A stretch of DNA of 64,000 bases. Source: JAAZBV01 sp964460435. Its GTDB lineage: Bacteria > Desulfobacterota > DSM-4660 > Desulfatiglandales > HGW-15. The notes beneath the pieces were generated by a model. The model had not been told where the DNA came from and did not search any database. It worked only from the letters and a program-made list of their open reading frames with translations. A program made the position numbers and the translations under genes. Position 1 is the first letter of the stretch; each line of letters begins with the position of its first letter. This document shows, piece after piece, positions 8,863 through 16,956 of the stretch. The stretch is taken from positions 1-64,000 of the forward strand of contig CAYWRH010000004.1 of NCBI GenBank assembly GCA_964460435.1, written 5' to 3'.

Positions 8863-9807
8863 TCACCAGCCTTCTCTCTCAAACGGCAATGAGACAGAGC
8901 AGCAGGTTTTCTGATATTTTATATCAAGGCCATAGGCCTTTGCATGTTTTATGGCCTCTTCCGAAGGGATAGCTATCCGGTTTATGCCTGCATCTATGGC
9001 GAGCAGCTCCTTCTTAATATCTCCCCTCTGGCGTGCACAGCCAAGGCTCAATATGGTATCAGGCATCATTAATCTGGCCTTAATGATTATCTCTGCAATC
9101 TCTTCGGCTGTTGGAGCTGTTTTGCCCCAGAGCGGGGTTTTAGGCAGGGGCATAAGTGATATGATCACCAGCTGCCGCGGCTTATAGGCTGATACAGCTT
9201 CAAGGGCCTTTTCTTCATACCTGATATTGCCATGCTCAAGCCCGCATATAATATGGGGAATAAAATCTATGCCTTCATCCGCAAGCTGTTTTATTGTTTC
9301 ATATATCTTTGAAACGCCGTGCTTAACATGGCATATGTTCTGATATGTCGAGTCATCACCGATCACATCCATCAATGCCTGGTCAACCCCTGCCTCTTTA
9401 AAACCCTTTGCGGTCTCAGCATCAAGTATGCCGCTGTGTGCTGAGACAAACAGGTTTGTTTTTTGTTTTATTTCATGTAGCGCTGGAAGAAACCTTTTCC
9501 AGGGGAGCCTGCCTTCCCGGTCACACCCGCCTGTAATGAGGATACCAGGGCAGCCTTTCTTTTCGTATTCTATCGCCTTTTCTACCAGAGCTTCAGGGGT
9601 GACAGCAGGAGGCATGGCTCTTAAAAGCTGTCCCTTGCAGTGGTCGCACTGAAGCGAACATTTTTTACCGGTGATGGAGATGGCAGGGTAATCGCCCCTT
9701 ATGCCGTCAAGGGAGAACATGCCGGGGAGATACATGGTGATCTTTTTCCCGAACCTCTTCCATGATAGTTCTCTTGACTGTTTTAACCTGTCATTAAGCT
9801 CTGTCAA
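8863..9807 (-). CDS. Radical SAM protein of the LipS1/LipS2 lipoyl synthase type
   Basis: A 314-residue radical SAM protein. The [4Fe-4S] motif is C50-x3-C54-x2-C57 (CSLQCDHC), and further conserved cysteines occur in ITGGCDREG, LSLGCARQRGD and KTCCSV near the C-terminus, which could ligate a second cluster. Such biotin-synthase-like proteins work in pairs (LipS1 and LipS2) to insert the two sulfurs of lipoate in archaea and some bacteria. The call rests mostly on context: its TTG start overlaps (TTGA) a LipT-like flavoprotein, which overlaps a lipoate ligase. A second candidate partner is at 19836. I cannot say which of the pair this is. Confidence 0.68.
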   Translation of the reverse strand: MTELNDRLKQSRELSWKRFGKKITMYLPGMFSLDGIRGDYPAISITGKKCSLQCDHCKGQLLRAMPPAVTPEALVEKAIEYEKKGCPGILITGGCDREGRLPWKRFLPALHEIKQKTNLFVSAHSGILDAETAKGFKEAGVDQALMDVIGDDSTYQNICHVKHGVSKIYETIKQLADEGIDFIPHIICGLEHGNIRYEEKALEAVSAYKPRQLVIISLMPLPKTPLWGKTAPTAEEIAEIIIKARLMMPDTILSLGCARQRGDIKKELLAIDAGINRIAIPSEEAIKHAKAYGLDIKYQKTCCSVSLPFEREGW

Positions 9808-10859
9808 TCTTTATAATACTCCTTAAAGGTAACCCAGCATTTTTTAATTATATTGTCCAGAGTATCCCAATTGTTTTCCATCAACTCTCTTCTTTTATAT
9901 GCCCTTTGCTGGCTCTCACCGTAAAGGTCCATCCACTCCTCTTCATACCTTTTAAGTATATTGAGGTCACCTTTTTTTAATGCCTCTGCGGCGTGTTCTC
10001 CTGCCATATGGCCGCATATTACAGCCTGGGCCACCCCAGCACCTGTTATGGGATGGGTCTGCCCTGCGGCATCCCCAGCCAGCATAATATTATCTTTTAC
10101 AATCTTTCTCGGGAACTCAGCAGGTATCCATCCAGCATTGTACCCAGTTGCCTCACCTGTTATCCTGTTCCGCTCCTTTAATTTTGTCAAAAAGTAGTTA
10201 AGTAATTTTCGGATATCGTCCGGGTTTGTTCCCTGTTTAATGCCAAGCCCCACATTGGCAACATCGCCCTTTGGAAAGAGCCATGCATAACCGCCAAAAT
10301 ATCTTTTATCAAAATAAACCTCTGTGCTATCTGTTGGTTCTATCAAAGCAACCCTTGCCTGCACAGCGGGGATAAGGTTCCTGTTTGTTGACCCTATCCA
10401 TCTGCCAACCCTTGTATGTGGCCCGTCTGCACCGATAATAACATCTGCCTTTATCCGGATATGTTCATTTTTCTTCATTGCCATCACACAGCGGTTGTCA
10501 TGTTCAAGCACCCTGGCTTCTTTCCATATTTTAGCCCCGGCATCTTTTGCCTTTTGAGCCAGTGCCTGGTCAAAAATATTTCTGTTTATCATAAGGCCAG
10601 GTGCAGGGGTTTCTATCATGGTATTATCAGGCAGGATACTCTTCATACTCTTTACATGCTGGACAATAAATTTCCGTTTACAATCCAGTTCTTTCAGAAG
10701 CTGTTTCGGGATAAACTCTGCGCATCGAACAGGCTCGCCAATTACCCGCTTCCTCTCTATCATTAGTACATTGGCACCTGTTTGAGCCGCAGTCTGTGCG
10801 GCACAGCTACCCGCTGGTCCGGCCCCGACAATAAGGATATCGCACCTCTCCTCCTTCAT
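9804..10859 (-). CDS. Geranylgeranyl-reductase-family flavoprotein (LipT-like)
   Basis: A 351-residue FAD-dependent oxidoreductase. The dinucleotide-binding motif is GAGPAGS near residue 12, with an acidic residue ending the second strand (MIERK). The second FAD motif is MLAGDAAGQTHPITGAG near 270. Overall it resembles geranylgeranyl reductases, but the neighbours are a lipoate ligase and a LipS-type radical SAM protein, overlapping by 4 bases on each side. A similar flavoprotein is encoded in lipoate-assembly clusters of sulfur oxidisers, where it is called LipT and is thought to deliver electrons. That role here is inference; archaeal-type lipid reduction is less likely in this context. Confidence 0.72.
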   Translation of the reverse strand: MKEERCDILIVGAGPAGSCAAQTAAQTGANVLMIERKRVIGEPVRCAEFIPKQLLKELDCKRKFIVQHVKSMKSILPDNTMIETPAPGLMINRNIFDQALAQKAKDAGAKIWKEARVLEHDNRCVMAMKKNEHIRIKADVIIGADGPHTRVGRWIGSTNRNLIPAVQARVALIEPTDSTEVYFDKRYFGGYAWLFPKGDVANVGLGIKQGTNPDDIRKLLNYFLTKLKERNRITGEATGYNAGWIPAEFPRKIVKDNIMLAGDAAGQTHPITGAGVAQAVICGHMAGEHAAEALKKGDLNILKRYEEEWMDLYGESQQRAYKRRELMENNWDTLDNIIKKCWVTFKEYYKD

Positions 10860-12442
10860 GCTGCCCCTCTGGCCCTGTATTTATCTACAACATCAAGGAC
10901 TGTTTCAAGCAGCGGGATATTTATATTGGTCTGGCTGTTAAAATCACCTTGATATGCCTCCTTTGCCTGATCCAGTTCATAGCAGGTGGTGTTATCAATA
11001 TTAAGGAGTATTCCCGGAACGCCCGCCTTTTCAAAATCATCCACATGCTTTGTAAAAAAGGGCTGGCAGCAGCAGCCTATAAATGCCTTTTCATTGAGCT
11101 GCTTGAGCCTCTCAAGTTCGGATAAAAGGTCCTCAAAGCTGCTGACACATCGCACATCCATTTTTCTTTTCCATCCAAGGCCCCATGCTTCGCCAACAGT
11201 GCATGCGCCGCACCGGAGGCATTCCTTGGTATAACGAAGGTGACAGACAAGCTTTTTCGCACAGTAAGGAAGTAACAATACAGCGGGCCCTGCCGCTACT
11301 ACATCCTTGAAGGAGCCGTTTGTGACCGATATCTGGTTGCACACCTCCAGGGGAATACCATATTCAGCGCCTATGGCTGCCTTTTGAATGGCTATCTCAA
11401 GGGGTTTAAAAAATTCCTCAGGGCTGATACCGGGTATGGTTATGCGGCCTTCTCTAAAAAAGCTGCTTACAATATTAAAAAGCCTGTCACGGGAAAAGGG
11501 TTTGCCCCTGAGCGCTGACTCAAGATCATACAGCGCCCTCACAGGAAATGAGAGAAAATCGCCTGTTATATAGATATCCTGAATCCTGTTCCGTGCCCTG
11601 TCCACAGCAATGGTAAAGCGCACAAGGCCGTGTTCAACCTTGTTTGCTGCCTGCAAGACCTCCTTGCTGAATGGTTTTGGTTTTACCCTCTCTATCCATT
11701 CAGGGGATGAATAATATTTAACCTTTTCTTTGAAAATGGCTTGTTCCTCCCCTGTGAGCCCTGCTGGCACTAGTTTAATATCAAGGCATTCCTCAAAGCC
11801 TTTGATAATGGCCCTTTTGATCTCTTCGGATGAGGGTGTGTGACCAAGCTCCCAGTTCAGGCAGGTAACCCGCTCCTTTACTGAGTCGATCTCCTTTGCC
11901 TTGAGTTTTTCAACAGGAATCTTCAGGCTTTTAAGCATGGTATCCACATCAAAGTCTACAAGCATAGTGCCCTGAAAAAAGAATGCCCTGTCAGACTCTG
12001 TCCCGCCTGTGCCTGATATCTTTCTGCCGTTTATCTCTATATCATTCCTGGGGCGAAATGAGGCATTAAGACCCATGTGCAAGAGCGCCTTTACTACCGG
12101 TTCACACAGCATCCTGAAAAGACGCTGGTTTGGCACCTCCATGTTGAAGAAATCCTTGTCACATATGATCTCCCAGCCTATCTGGTTTTCATCAAAAAAG
12201 ATCGCCCCTCCGCCTGTGATGCGTCTGTTTATCTCTATACCATTTTCATGGCAGTATGATTCACGTATCTCCTCATTAACTGCCTGATGAAATCCTACAA
12301 GCACAGAAGGGGGTGAAAACTGTAAAAAACGTATGGTATCCGGGGTTCTTCGTTCCCCCTTTAGTTCAAGGAGTGTGTCGTCCATGGCCATATTCTGGCT
12401 AGCGGTCATATGGCCGGTATCAAGCAATCTCCACTCTTTCAA
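10856..12442 (-). CDS. Lipoate-protein ligase LplA-LplB with C-terminal DUF116 domain
   Basis: A 528-residue three-part protein. Residues 1-250 are an LplA catalytic domain (RRITGGGAIFFDENQIGWE, then GRKISGTGGTES with the adenylation Lys). Residues about 258-360 look like LplB (VEHGLVRFTIAVDRARNRI). The last 160 residues match the DUF116 pattern: LLPYCAKKLVC, CLRCGACTVGE, GCCCQPFF and NTTCYEL, giving about ten cysteines that could bind an iron-sulfur cluster. It resembles the sLpl(AB) ligase that attaches octanoate or lipoate before LipS1/LipS2 insert sulfur. The start is a TTG with GGAG 10 bases upstream. The DUF116 fusion hints at a sulfur- or cluster-handling step, which is unproven. Confidence 0.82.
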   Translation of the reverse strand: MKEWRLLDTGHMTASQNMAMDDTLLELKGERRTPDTIRFLQFSPPSVLVGFHQAVNEEIRESYCHENGIEINRRITGGGAIFFDENQIGWEIICDKDFFNMEVPNQRLFRMLCEPVVKALLHMGLNASFRPRNDIEINGRKISGTGGTESDRAFFFQGTMLVDFDVDTMLKSLKIPVEKLKAKEIDSVKERVTCLNWELGHTPSSEEIKRAIIKGFEECLDIKLVPAGLTGEEQAIFKEKVKYYSSPEWIERVKPKPFSKEVLQAANKVEHGLVRFTIAVDRARNRIQDIYITGDFLSFPVRALYDLESALRGKPFSRDRLFNIVSSFFREGRITIPGISPEEFFKPLEIAIQKAAIGAEYGIPLEVCNQISVTNGSFKDVVAAGPAVLLLPYCAKKLVCHLRYTKECLRCGACTVGEAWGLGWKRKMDVRCVSSFEDLLSELERLKQLNEKAFIGCCCQPFFTKHVDDFEKAGVPGILLNIDNTTCYELDQAKEAYQGDFNSQTNINIPLLETVLDVVDKYRARGAA

Positions 12443-12452
12443 GAATTAGACT

Positions 12453-12487
12453 CCAAAAAAAGAAAGGGCATGAAAGCCATGCCCTTT
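12453..12487 (-). terminator. Rho-independent terminator after the TPR gene
   Basis: A 10-bp perfect stem (12463-12472 with 12478-12487) and a 5-base loop are followed, reading leftward, by a T-rich tract. It separates the TPR gene from the lipoate operon, so that operon should have its own start signals very close to the ligase start. Confidence 0.8.
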
Positions 12488-12512
12488 TAAAATTATTGTA
12501 GGTTTAATAATC

Positions 12513-13190
12513 TCAGGATGTTATAGTGGCCTTTGCCACTGCTATAGATGGGGAAGAGGGAAATTTTTCTATAAAATCCTTAAGTATCTCATTTGATTTT
12601 GCTGTATCCTTTTTAAGCCTGTATATCCTTGCAAGGCCAAGCATTGCCTGCTCTTTTGAATAGCCTTCCTTATCTTTTATCTTTTCAAGGGTGCTGATGG
12701 CCATATCATAGTCACCCTTTTCTTCGTAGCATGTGGAAAGCGCCAGCAGGGCATATGAGTAATAGGGTTCAGAAGGTTTTTTATCCAGGTAATCCTGGTA
12801 TTTTTTGATGGCATCATCATATCTTTTTTCAATAAAATCTATGTGGGCCATCTGAGGAATGGTAAGAGGTGCGACCTTTGACATTTTAAATTCCGCAAGC
12901 ACCTTCCCGAACTCTTCCCTGGATTTTGCATAGATTTCCTGTTTTTTTTCAGGGCTGATATTGCCTGATAATGCATAATATGCACGGTTATAGGCCTCCT
13001 GGGCCCTTGAGTTACGGTTTTTCAGATACATATTTCCGGCTGTAAACAGAATAATGATAGCAAGGATACAATAACCAGCGATCTCCATCTGTTTTTTATG
13101 CTCCCTTGCAAGGACAAGCATCCGGGCAGAGAAGGTCACAAACTCATCATTAGTTGATAACAGCTCTTTTCTTGATTTTTCCTTTGTCAT
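12513..13190 (-). CDS. Membrane-anchored tetratricopeptide protein
   Basis: A 225-residue protein with one transmembrane segment (about residues 38-55, IAGYCILAIIILFTAGNMYL) and a periplasmic TPR region. Repeats are readable as SYALLALSTCYEEKGDYDMAISTLEKI and EQAMLGLARIYRLKKDTAKSNEIL. The architecture resembles YfgM/BamD-like periplasmic TPR proteins involved in outer-membrane protein handling, but no specific match can be claimed. I chose the ATG at 13190 (GGGG-type ribosome site) over the upstream ATG at 13238 and TTG at 13250. It is transcribed alone and ends in a clear terminator. Confidence 0.7.
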   Translation of the reverse strand: MTKEKSRKELLSTNDEFVTFSARMLVLAREHKKQMEIAGYCILAIIILFTAGNMYLKNRNSRAQEAYNRAYYALSGNISPEKKQEIYAKSREEFGKVLAEFKMSKVAPLTIPQMAHIDFIEKRYDDAIKKYQDYLDKKPSEPYYSYALLALSTCYEEKGDYDMAISTLEKIKDKEGYSKEQAMLGLARIYRLKKDTAKSNEILKDFIEKFPSSPSIAVAKATITS

Positions 13191-13303
13191 TTTACTACCC
13201 CTTTTTGGAAAGTGCCCAGATTGTCTAACAGACACCATATATTCAGTCAAGTGAAAAGATATTCACTGATCCTATACAAAATCAGTTTCAAAATTAATCA
13301 GGG

Positions 13304-13332
13304 TTGACACTTGGGGCAGGTAATTTTAGTAT
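13304..13332 (+). promoter_or_regulatory. Sigma-70 promoter of purA
   Basis: TTGACA at 13304-13309 and TAGTAT at 13327-13332 are separated by 17 bases. Transcription would start near 13339, leaving a leader of about 98 bases before the purA ATG. No purine riboswitch could be recognised in the leader. Confidence 0.7.
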
Positions 13333-13436
13333 AACATGCGGTTTTATGGCTGCAACTTGCTGCCGGTAAAAAAGGAAACAGATTACCGGGAGATGCTTCA
13401 GTATAAAGCGCAATAAATCATTTTCAGGAGAGACAT

Positions 13437-14741
13437 ATGTCAAATGTTGTGGTAGTTGGGGCACAGTGGGGTGATGAAGGAAAAGGCAAGGTTGTTGACC
13501 TGCTGGCATCAAGGGCGGATATGGTGGTGCGATTCCAGGGAGGAAACAATGCAGGTCACACACTTGTTGTGAATGGCGTAAAGACCATATGCCACCTGAT
13601 TCCTTCAGGCATCCTTCATAAAGAAAAAAAATGCCTGATTGGTAACGGTGTGGTGATAGACCCTGAGGTGCTCCTTGACGAAATAAAGATGCTAACATCA
13701 AAAGGGATAGAGGTCTCACCTGAAAATCTCTCCATAAGCCAGAAGGCGCACCTTATAATGCCCTATCACAAGGCAATCGATATTGCGAGCGAAACGGCAA
13801 AGGGCGATGACAAGATAGGCACAACAGGCCGCGGCATAGGCCCCTGTTATGAGGACAAGGCCGGAAGGCGCGGGGTAAGGGCCATTGACCTCCTTGATCC
13901 CGAGATACTGGCAGATAAGATACGCGCCAACCTCAAGGAAAAGAATTTTCTCCTGACCAGGTTCTATGGAGCACCGGCACTTGAATTTGAGCCCATATAC
14001 AGCAAATATATGGAAATGGCAAAGATAATTAAGCCCTATATAGCAAATGTCTCTATCCTGGTGGATAAAGTCGCAGATAAAAATGGGAAAATACTCTTTG
14101 AAGGGGCGCAGGGCACACACCTTGATATTGACCACGGCACCTATCCGTTTGTCACATCATCAAACCCTGTATCAGGCGCAGCCTGTGCAGGTGTGGGTAT
14201 TGGCCCTGATAAACTTCATCATATCCTGGGTATTGTAAAGGCATATACAACAAGGGTTGGCTCCGGCCCATTTACTACAGAACTCAAGGATGAAACAGGC
14301 AACTATCTGCAGGAAAGGGGTGCGGAATTTGGCGCAACAACAGGCAGACGTCGCAGATGCGGCTGGCTTGACCTTGTCATGATGAAGGACTCCATAAGGT
14401 ATAACGGGTTTACCAGCATAGGCATGACAAAGCTTGATGTGCTGACAGGCCTTGATACAATTAAGGCTTGTGTAGCATATGAGCTTGATGGCAAAAGGAT
14501 AGATTACATGCCTGCAAGCATCAAGGAGCTTGCAAGATGCACCCCTGTGTACGAAGAATTTAAAGGATGGAAAGGGGATATATCAAATGCAAGGGCCGTT
14601 GATGAACTTCCTGCAGAGGCAAAAAGATATTTAAGAAGGCTTGAAGAGATCATGAAGGTGCCCTTCTCCATCATCTCTGTGGGCCCCATGAGGGATCAGA
14701 CAATAGAGGTCTGTGACCCGTTTGAAGGAAAAGGCGCATAG
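13437..14741 (+). CDS. purA: Adenylosuccinate synthetase PurA
   Basis: PurA condenses IMP with aspartate using GTP in the first step of AMP synthesis. The 434-residue protein has the P-loop-like GAQWGDEGKGKVVD (8-21) with catalytic Asp13, NNAGHT with His41, and the GTP-binding TRRRRCGWLD segment (about 301-310). IGTTGRGIGPCYEDK binds IMP. Length is as expected. A ribosome site (AGGAGAG) precedes the ATG. purB lies at 46.6 kb and purM at 28.2 kb, so the purine genes are scattered. Confidence 0.98.
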   Translation: MSNVVVVGAQWGDEGKGKVVDLLASRADMVVRFQGGNNAGHTLVVNGVKTICHLIPSGILHKEKKCLIGNGVVIDPEVLLDEIKMLTSKGIEVSPENLSISQKAHLIMPYHKAIDIASETAKGDDKIGTTGRGIGPCYEDKAGRRGVRAIDLLDPEILADKIRANLKEKNFLLTRFYGAPALEFEPIYSKYMEMAKIIKPYIANVSILVDKVADKNGKILFEGAQGTHLDIDHGTYPFVTSSNPVSGAACAGVGIGPDKLHHILGIVKAYTTRVGSGPFTTELKDETGNYLQERGAEFGATTGRRRRCGWLDLVMMKDSIRYNGFTSIGMTKLDVLTGLDTIKACVAYELDGKRIDYMPASIKELARCTPVYEEFKGWKGDISNARAVDELPAEAKRYLRRLEEIMKVPFSIISVGPMRDQTIEVCDPFEGKGA

Positions 14742-14849
14742 CGCAAGGGGTAATAGAGAGACGCCGGGCGCTTGGCGCTCTGCTTTCCTTGCCCTGTGCC
14801 ATTTCCCATTAATCCGATTTAACATGTAGAGCATATTGAATTAAAACCC

Positions 14850-16730
14850 ATGTCTACCTATAGCAAACAATACGACATCATTGTTGTCGGCGCAGGCCAC
14901 GCAGGTTGTGAGGCTGCACTTGCTGCCTCCCGCATGGGCCATCCTACCCTCCTTATTACAGTAAACCTTGACCATATTGCTGCCATGAGCTGCAACCCTG
15001 CCATAGGTGGCCTTGCAAAGGGGCACCTGGTTAAGGAGATAGATGCACTTGGCGGGGAGATGGCAAAAAATACCGATGCCACTGCCATACAGTTCAGGCG
15101 TCTTAACACCAGAAAGGGGGTTGCGGTACAGGGCTCAAGGACGCAGAATGACCGTGACCTCTACAGAAAACGGATGAAATCTGTTGTGGAGGCACAAGTT
15201 AACCTTGATATCAGGCAGGCAATGGTGGAGCGACTTCTTGTGGATAATGGCACTGTGTATGGTGTAGAGACCATGATCCATGAGCGGTTTTTATCAAAGG
15301 CCGTAATCCTTACCACAGGCACATCGCTCCGCGGATTGATACATGTGGGGCTTGACCACTTCCCTGCAGGCAGAATGGGTGACCCTGCAGCCGAGGGGCT
15401 TTCCAGGCATCTCGCTGAACTGGGGTTTGAGATAGGAAGGCTCAAGACAGGCACTACACCAAGGCTCAACAGCCGCACAATTGACTATTCCGGCCTTGAA
15501 AGGCAGGATGGGGATAAAGAGATAAGGCCTTTTTCATTTACTACAAGCAAGATCACGCTGCCCCAGCTCCCATGCTACATAACCTATACAAATGAAAAGA
15601 CCCATGATGCCATCAGGGCCGGGCTTGATAAGTCGCCCCTATACAGCGGCATCATAGAGGGTGTTGGCGCAAGATACTGCCCCTCTATAGAAGACAAGGT
15701 TGTCCGCTTTGCCGAAAGAGAAAGGCACCAGATATTTCTTGAACCTGAAGGGCTTGAGACAAACGAGGTCTATCCGAACGGTATGGCAACAAGCCTGCCT
15801 GTGGATGTGCAGGAGCAGATGGTCAGGTCTATACCCGGCCTTGAAAGGGCAGAGATATTAAGGCCCGGTTATGCTATTGAGTATGACTATGTGAATCCGA
15901 TCCAGCTTAAACCCACACAGGAGACAAAACTCATTAAAAACCTGTACCATGCAGGCCAGATAAACGGCACATCAGGTTATGAAGAGGCAGCAGCCCAGGG
16001 TATGCTGGCAGGTATTAATGCGGCATTAAAGATCAGGGGAGAGGAGCCTCTTATACTTTCAAGGGGGGAGGCCTATACGGGTGTGCTGATAGATGACCTT
16101 GTCACAAAGGGCACAAAGGAGCCCTACCGCATGTTTACATCAAGGGCAGAGTACAGGCTGCTTTTAAGAGAAGACAATGCGGATGCCAGGCTCAGAAAAA
16201 TCGGTTATGAGCTGGGTCTAGTGCCTGAAGAGGTGTACAGGGAATTTCTTGATAAGATGTCGCATATTGAGAGGCTTGAAAGGAGGCTTAATGAGATCAG
16301 GATCATGCCTGATGCCTCTACTCTTGATAAACTAAAGGATATGGGCACATCGCCAATAAAAAATCCCTTAACCCTTGCGCAGCTCTTGAGAAGAAGCGAG
16401 CTCTTTTATGAAGACCTCTTTATCTTTGCCCCTGAACTGGCAAATGAGAGCGCTGTCATATATGAAGAGGTTGAGACAAGGATAAAGTATGAAGGGTATA
16501 TCAACCGCCAGCAGGAGTATGTTGAAAAATCCAAACGCATGGAAGAGGCAGCTATACCTTCTGACATCAATTATGATGAGGTTTATGGCCTGACAAGGGA
16601 GGTAAGGGAAAAACTCCATAAAATCAGGCCAGTCAACCTTGGACAGGCATCAAGGATTTCAGGGGTGACCCCTGCCGCTATCATGGCCCTCCAGGTGCAC
16701 TTCAAGAGGATCAGGCAGGCTAAAGACTGA
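14850..16730 (+). CDS. mnmG: tRNA uridine-5-carboxymethylaminomethyl synthesis enzyme MnmG
   Basis: MnmG (GidA) works with MnmE to modify U34 of tRNAs using FAD, NADH and methylene-tetrahydrofolate. The 626-residue protein has the FAD motif GAGHAGCEAA (15-24), CNPAIGGLAKGHLVKE near 48, GTSLRGLIHVG near 158, and the conserved NGTSGYEEAAAQG near 370. The catalytic-region cysteine in CPSIEDKVVRF is present. No mnmE is in the window. It is probably expressed with or after purA (gap 108 bases) and ends before a strong terminator. Confidence 0.97.
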   Translation: MSTYSKQYDIIVVGAGHAGCEAALAASRMGHPTLLITVNLDHIAAMSCNPAIGGLAKGHLVKEIDALGGEMAKNTDATAIQFRRLNTRKGVAVQGSRTQNDRDLYRKRMKSVVEAQVNLDIRQAMVERLLVDNGTVYGVETMIHERFLSKAVILTTGTSLRGLIHVGLDHFPAGRMGDPAAEGLSRHLAELGFEIGRLKTGTTPRLNSRTIDYSGLERQDGDKEIRPFSFTTSKITLPQLPCYITYTNEKTHDAIRAGLDKSPLYSGIIEGVGARYCPSIEDKVVRFAERERHQIFLEPEGLETNEVYPNGMATSLPVDVQEQMVRSIPGLERAEILRPGYAIEYDYVNPIQLKPTQETKLIKNLYHAGQINGTSGYEEAAAQGMLAGINAALKIRGEEPLILSRGEAYTGVLIDDLVTKGTKEPYRMFTSRAEYRLLLREDNADARLRKIGYELGLVPEEVYREFLDKMSHIERLERRLNEIRIMPDASTLDKLKDMGTSPIKNPLTLAQLLRRSELFYEDLFIFAPELANESAVIYEEVETRIKYEGYINRQQEYVEKSKRMEEAAIPSDINYDEVYGLTREVREKLHKIRPVNLGQASRISGVTPAAIMALQVHFKRIRQAKD

Positions 16731-16904
16731 CTAACTCAAAAAGGTGTCAAATATTTTTGTACACATTTTTATTAATCCTAAATTAACATCAATTTATAAC
16801 AATATTGATTAACACTATTTCCAGAAAAAATAGAAAAGATCTTTAAGTTTTCCCGGGTTATGCCGATAAGTAAGGCAGAGGGTTTGATACTCTTTTCTCC
16901 TATA

Positions 16905-16945
16905 ACCCCCCGCTGCTTTTTACGGGTCGGGGGGTCTCCTTTTTT
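16905..16945 (+). terminator. Terminator between mnmG and the GH3 gene
   Basis: An 8-bp GC-only-plus-AT stem (16905-16912 with 16928-16935) is followed by CTCC and a run of six T on the plus strand. It lies 175 bases after mnmG, just before the convergent GH3 stop. Function in both directions is possible. Confidence 0.75.
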
Positions 16946-16956
16946 AGGGCAATTAA

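Noticed and set aside
14742..14849. GC-rich palindromic stretch after purA as a possible RNA gene or riboswitch
   Set aside because: Only a short GCGC-type palindrome is visible, without a conserved fold; it resembles the dispersed GC-rich repeat near 1461.
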